From the NCBI GenBank assembly GCA_030141605.1, contig JAQGDQ010000062.1:635001-699000 (forward strand): a stretch of 64,000 nucleotides of DNA. Reading direction: 5' to 3'. The translations under genes were made by a program, and so were the position numbers. Below the pieces are notes generated by a model. The model was not told where the DNA came from. It did no database searches and worked only from the letters and a program-made list of their open reading frames with translations. The stretch comes from Tubiluchus corallicola (taxonomy: Eukaryota > Priapulida > Priapulimorpha > Priapulimorphida > Tubiluchidae). Positions within the stretch are counted from its first letter, which is position 1. Every line of letters starts with the position of its first letter. Below are positions 58,501 through 64,000 of the stretch, piece by piece.

Positions 58501-61500
58501 TTTTGATTTTTGACGGTGAATATTAAAAGTATTACTTTATATAACCATGGAGTATTTTACTAATGTAATTGCGATGTAAAATATTGTATGGCAATAAAAG
58601 TGAAGATATTTGTAAAAAGTTTCTAGAAAAAGTGAAAGGTCAAGTTTGAAACATCCTGTATATTAAAACAAAGGTCAGTCTGTTTGTCAGATGTATTTTC
58701 AATGTTACTTTGTCTAGCCGTACAGTAACCCCCTTGTCCTTATACTGCACCAAAGTGGAAGTTCTTTGTTAAAAGGCCCAGTCTGGCCAAGTTTGTGAAT
58801 TGAAAATGCACATTGGGTACATAACTGGCTTGAATTATTCTGTGTTTAGGAGAGTGACTGTAAATTAAAAGGTTTATCCTATAGGTGTAGGAGTCCATCT
58901 GTGTGCTAGAGCAAAGCTACATGGAAATGCGGGTTGTGTTTAGTGATTTGTTTAGATTGTGTTTTTATTTGTGTATTTATTTGTTTTTCACTTTATTTTA
59001 ACAGAAGAAATGTGACTACAATATTATTGTTTCTGTCAGTAATGAGGTTTCCAATGCGAAATGCCATAAAACCTAATTTCTCAATGTTATTGGAACTTGT
59101 TGTTCATTTCAGTTACCAGCACATGAGTACACAATGGCATTAGAGTTCCTTGTGAATGATTGTAGATTTACCTTATATTCTACGTGTTATCGACGTCTAA
59201 TTCTGTCATGGTTGGCAGTCAGTGTCTTGATTCTCATAATTATCTGTACAAGCGTCGCCGGAATGAAGTTATTTGCAGCTACAGTGATCTGGTTAATTTG
59301 CAATGCTGTTGGGATTATTATCACTCTTTATATCAAGAGATTTGTAAGTATTTATTTTCTTTTGCTACTGATATGAATCAGCTTTAGTTAAATTCAATCA
59401 TGTTGTCTTGTACTAGTTCTTATCTACTACTTTAGGAAAGTTATTCTAGATGTTTCTACATGTTTCTGTATTTTTATGGCCAGCGCAATATAAACAAAAC
59501 AATATGTTCTGGTGCCTTACTTCTTAAAAACCTTGAAGAAACTTGAATATTTCTGTACTTTTTGCAAGTTTGATATATCGTATATACTTATGTACAAGTC
59601 GAATTTTTGGGAGGCGATTTTAAGGTGAAATTTCTGGAGTCGACTTATACTACGATATGTTTTTGGGAGATGTCGCTAAAGAGTCGTCTACAATACGAAT
59701 ATGTAAAGAAATAATCCTTCATTATACACTGGACTGAATGAACACTCATACTGTGATACTTCACATTGGAGAATGTTCGCATCTTGACATTACTTCACAA
59801 GATGAACAAATGTTACTGTAATTTATTTTAATGTATGTGAAATTAACTAAAATTTATATAATACCGGCAAATAAACTAGCGACGGAGCACTCGATCAGAT
59901 CATGGAAATCGTCAATGTTGTGCAGGTGCTGCCGCCTGTTGGCCTTCGCGGGAAGTTTTACACTGGCCTTGTATATGCGTGTTTTATTGGCAAAATATCG
60001 ATTACCAGCATACACGCGTATATAAAAGACAACTACGCACAGGTATTAATTTTAGTAAATTATTTTTTTTCTTCAAATGGGAAGGTGATGAACCACAAGA
60101 TTTAATTGCATCATTGTAAAATTAATACTGTTTACTCTGGAAGATCTTAATATTTTATGGTCGACTTGTATGCAGGTCGTATCAATATATAAAATGATGT
60201 AATTTTTGGTCTGAAAATGCACATCGACTTGTACACACGTATATATTTTTATATTATTATACTTTTTGTATTATGAATGTATATTCTAAATTAATGTGAA
60301 TCATACTATTGTATACTGATAAAAGCCGTTTTTTTTATAAAAGTTCCCCTAGAAACACAGTTAGTCTCGAAAAATAATAAGCTTATGTTTAAAAATGCAA
60401 AAATGAATGCAGGCACATTTAAACTTACGTAGTAAAATAGTTTTATCTGTCAATGTTCTCCTTGGAGCAAGTGAAGTTGTAACGTAACTAGTAGGGAAAC
60501 ATTTTTCCAGTAATGAATTCCATAGATAAGAGGGCCGTGGGAAAAACTGGATTCATTACTGTTTCTAAATTTAGTATTGTCTAAAATAAAAATAATAGAA
60601 GTGCAGCGCGAGACAAGTGTCCTACTCCAAACCAACTATTTGAGGAGAGACAGTTTAGCATATTCTGTGTAAGTATCCATAAGAGGTTTATATAATAACA
60701 GACATTCGATCTTTGCATTGCAAAAGTTGATGACAAATCCGACATGATCAGTTTGTCACTGTTGTTTTGCAGTCTGTCAGGTAGATTAAGATAACATGAT
60801 GTGGCTGCATGGTGAAAACTCAGTAAAACGGTTAGCAGATAAAATTATAAAGATAAGGCATTATAAACTGTATTTTTGGCACGGTTCAATGTTCTTACTT
60901 CTTAGGCACTTTTTGTTAGCTATTTCTCCCAACTAGGGTTAGAAATCTCAGAATACAGTTTGGGCTCAAGCAAACGAATGTGATTGCTCAGAAAGAGATT
61001 AGTAAGCCACGCCTTGCTACCAAAGCTGTAATATAATAGCTCTGTCTTGTAAATTTTGTGCAATTGTGTCCATCGTTGTTTTACAGTTATTGTATAATGT
61101 ATGCTATATTATATGATGTATATGCCAATAAAACAATTTATTAGTGTGATGGTGAAAAAAGGACACAAGCCTCGTGTTCTAGAACTTAATGATAGTGTTA
61201 GGCTGTACTTACATTTAACAATTTTCAACTTGTACATTCGAAACAATGACATGCAAAAACATTTGCTCATAATCAAGATTAAACTAAAATTATATCATAA
61301 TGGTCAGTAATACTTGAATGTGTCTAGTATCTCAAGTATAATATCTAGTATTGCGTTGTTTGATATTCTTTGCTCATTTAATGACTGTAGTATGTATATA
61401 CGTATAACACACTTGCATAATATCTATTGTATTATAGAAAATTCTATTAAAAGCACTTTATTTCATTACATGCTAATAGATGAAAAAATTTTGCGCGAAG

Positions 61501-63172
61501 TTGCATCTAATCAGCTAACTTTCTACATTTAGAAGTTTCTTTGTTACTCATTCTACATTTTTGACTTTTTTGTAGTTGGATAGAAACCTTGACCTGGCTG
61601 TAGCTGCAGCTAACCAAGTTTTACTGCCATACAATGTTTTGCTGTGCATGGAGGATTTTGGAAAGTTATCGTGCCATAAAATTTTTGTATCCTTGTACTA
61701 CAATAACATGTTATTGTTTAATTGCAATATTAACTTAATAGACATGCCTTTACCTCAGTAATTTAATAATTCGTGTTAGAGAGTGAAAATCAGTACTGAT
61801 AGTGATGTCATTGTTGAACAAACTGAATCTGCATTAAACTGTTCACATGTGTGCAATTTAAAACTAATTATTATAAAGTAATTTGACATACATTTAGAAT
61901 AGCATCCAGCTGTTCCCCTTCAGGCTTGCTTGTCATTGTGAGAAACTCTTACAAAAGTCTAATTTAATTAACTATGTTCAATTTAGCCTACTAGTGTGCC
62001 GATATAAATAATACTAGGTAAATTTAGGTACCATTAATATGGCGAGGTAGGTGTGGAGAATTAACGGAATTGCTTCTTTGCTCCAATTGTTTTATCAATT
62101 TGAATTTTTTGTAAATAATTTTCTTTTCAAAATTCGTTATTCTCTAGTAGGATTCTTCCAACATTTTTACTTTTTCCTGAAAAAAGAATTTGAGTTTGAT
62201 GTTTATGCTTAACTCGTTCATGCAGCTACACTTTTTCTATTATGACATTAGCGGATGTGTGGTAAGTGCTACTTTGCTTAAACTCCATAGTGCATTATAA
62301 TATTACATATATATTTGTATAATGCCCACAATGCACCACAAGCATCACATATACACTACACACACACACACAAACAAACATACCTATGCACACGCACGCA
62401 CACACACACATATATACAGTTTGTGATCGGTGTACATACATATACTTGTACCAGAACCACATTGCAAGGCCTGCGACCGTAAGTGCAATAAAAATATATA
62501 ATTCTAAGTACTACATTAGTGAAAAAATCACAAATGTTTGAAGTTATCAGATGCCGGTTCGCTTATTATGGTTTTCTTTGAAAACAAAACAGAACCAATT
62601 ATTTCCGCAAAAAGATTTAAAAATTGGATGGTCTTAAACAAAATTTATGTCAATGAAGAATAAAGATACATTCGATATATGAAGTGGAAAATTTGAATGA
62701 GAATATTTGTGGTTAATCAGTAAAATTGTACATTCAACTTGCTATGTTACTGAAGACAAATGAAATATTTTTAGTGCAGGTATAATGTTGTCAAACTTTC
62801 TAGCTTCAATTACAAGCCATGTAGCACTGTTTTACACATGCTGTAATCTGCAAACCATACAAAGTAGAAGTGAGTAGTAAACAGTTGGAAAATTGTAAGG
62901 TGTGAGGCAGCAAAAATGCTCCCAATTCCTCCACAAACGCTCGACCAACTGCAGCAGAAGGCAGTGTGTAACATGTTGGTTGATTAATTTAACATTTTTG
63001 CCCAAGCACACCTTCATAATTGCCATTTAATTATGAGATCCTTATAACTATTAACATTAATATTTTTTTGTTTAAGCACAAAATCAGTACACTGCTAGCT
63101 GAACAGGAAAAGAGGAAGAAATCTGCAAAACAAAGAAAAGATTTGGCTTCCGGAAAGTCTTTGAAAGAAACT
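55565..63172 (+). CDS. TMEM268: Transmembrane protein 268 homologue, partial
   Basis: Six exons assemble in one continuous frame: 55565-55640, 57938-58053, 59113-59343, 61576-61686, 62226-62261 and 63077-63172. All junctions are GT-AG and phases match, including the split codon between exons 1 and 2. The 222 residues follow TMEM268 (formerly C9orf91) from the first NG-motif to the basic segment after the membrane domain. Two predicted membrane helices lie at about 93-113 and 117-138. DLAVAAANQVLLPYNVLL (146-163) and LHFFYYDISGCV (179-190) are the clearest family blocks. The function of TMEM268 is poorly known; a membrane protein is all that can be said. The last exon may end at GTGAGC (63173) with further exons to the right, or read on to a stop at 63232. 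Human TMEM268 is about 340 residues, so the 3' end is probably missing here. Exon 1 is supported by phase and acceptor, not by conservation. Confidence 0.8.
55641..57937 (+). other. Intron 1 of TMEM268
   Basis: The intron begins GTAATT and ends TTATTTTAG. It contains repeated ATTGTTCCGATCATNGGAA-like strings near 55845-55965 and no recognised element or nested gene. Confidence 0.55.
59577..60248. mobile_element. MITE in TMEM268 intron 3
   Basis: The left end reads CGTATATACTTATGTACAAG then TCGA, and the right end reversed reads ATACGTGTGTACAAGTCGA. GTCGACTTATAC and GGTCGACTTGTATGC occur subterminally. The layout resembles the pogo-like element at 7048-7881, whose ends also begin CGTATATACT, but the rest of the terminus differs. 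The exact ends and TA duplication are worn. Confidence 0.55.
60440..61050 (-). pseudogene. Decayed LINE reverse-transcriptase C-terminus in TMEM268 intron 3
   Basis: On the minus strand FFPRPSYLWNSLLEK (about 60545-60500) matches the FxPRTxxxWNSLP block near the end of CR1/jockey-type ORF2. Weaker matching stretches run upstream to about 61050. Several stops interrupt it. It is opposite in orientation to the host gene. Confidence 0.45.
62350..62416. repeat. CA microsatellite in TMEM268 intron 5
   Basis: CA repeats with interruptions, including ACGCACGC steps, end in a short TA run. Confidence 0.85.
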
Positions 63173-64000
63173 GTGAGCAAAAAACTTTATATAAATCTTA
63201 TAATATTTATTCTTCACAGACTTTCTTGTTAGCCTTTAGAAGTACTTCCGTATTTATTTTCTTTTTTCTTATCTTTTTAAGTAGCTATACTGTTTGATTT
63301 TTCTTGTTTGCCATTTTATTGAATATAAAAATTATATAATTTATTTCATGCGTAATAAAGATACATTACACAAAATCGCATGATAATCATAAATAAATAG
63401 TTAAATGGGTTCATCGGTCGTCATACAATTTGAGAAGCATATTAATTCGTTACGATTGAGCGTTAAAAGTTTGCCTTTCAAGGATGAAATAATATCTAAT
63501 GCATGTATAACAGATTACTTTTGAATTTACTTTCTTACTTTTGATAGAAATTGAATGTATCGTCTAGTTTTTAATATTAACTTATGCATCATAAAGCTGT
63601 TTATTTGCAGTCTTGCTATTCCATTTGGCATTTCTCACTGTTATTCTGAACTTGAGCATATGGCAATAAGTGCTTGAGTGTGTCATGTTGTATAAAAGGG
63701 GTCACATAATGCAACTCACTATTACTCAAGTTCTGTTTGATTTTTAGATTATTAGAAAAAACATGTTTGAATTTGAATGTAAAGACTAGAAAGGGCTTAG
63801 TTTTACATAAAAATCCAAGTTTATGTACTGTATTTTCAAATTCTCAATGCATAATTATATTTATTTCAATAACATTTGTATGAAAGTTATGACTAAATGA
63901 TTACTGTTTGCACCATATTCATACAGTGTAGTTACATCTAGAAAACATGCATTTTTCATCATATTATTAGTATTTAATAGTAATGTACTATAGATACGAT
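63173..64000 (+). other. Right-edge stretch, TMEM268 3' region
   Basis: No further exon is certain. One possible terminal exon follows TTATTTGCAG at 63611 and would add 12 codons before a stop, but nothing supports it over a true exon beyond the window. Confidence 0.3.

Overview
The window is eukaryotic, AT-rich nuclear DNA from an invertebrate animal. The recognisable genes are CLIC, PRMT7, NDUFV1, a U1/matrin-type zinc-finger protein, BTBD9 and TMEM268, a set that points to Metazoa. They are separated by several kb of non-coding DNA full of decayed transposons and microsatellites. The species cannot be named from the sequence; a non-bilaterian or another slowly evolving invertebrate lineage is a guess, based only on how closely NDUFV1 and BTBD9 follow the vertebrate proteins as I remember them.

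Layout from left to right: 0-4.7 kb gene-free DNA with a CA/TA microsatellite; 4.7-5.4 kb CLIC (minus); 5.9-8 kb a decayed LINE remnant and a pogo-like element with another insertion inside it; 10.1 kb a tRNA-like fragment; 12.2-12.7 kb a LINE tail; 13.0-15.0 kb PRMT7 (minus, one coding exon); 15.7-20.0 kb three non-autonomous DNA transposons; 21.3-25.3 kb NDUFV1 (plus, three coding exons, with a MITE in intron 1 and a 48-bp minisatellite that starts at the exon 2 donor); 28.5-31.4 kb an eight-finger zinc-finger gene (minus, two coding exons); 32.6-33.3 kb a worn tandem repeat; 34.4-34.9 kb an unusual interleaved inverted repeat; 35.7-40.0 kb a CR1/L2-like LINE (minus, dead); 42.5-44.7 kb BTBD9 (minus, one coding exon); 48.7-52.7 kb a LINE whose ORF1 carries CCCH zinc fingers (plus, dead); 52.9-55.2 kb another LINE (minus, dead) split by a MITE; 55.6 kb to the right part of the window TMEM268 (plus, six exons assembled, 3' end not found).

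The six genes have unrelated jobs (complex I, arginine methylation, a glutathione-transferase-fold protein, RNA-binding zinc fingers, a BTB/BACK protein, a membrane protein), so this is a normal gene neighbourhood and not an operon or pathway cluster. The strongest general signal is that all six start codons lie 0 to 8 nt after a plausible 3' splice site. That fits either spliced-leader trans-splicing or systematic 5'UTR introns. Coding introns are few and lie near the 5' ends of four of the genes. I found no evidence of a wholly new multi-gene system. The most unusual items are the array of donor-like splice sites in NDUFV1 intron 2, the covarying 41-nt hairpin shared by two LINE tails, and the A-B-A'-B' inverted repeat.
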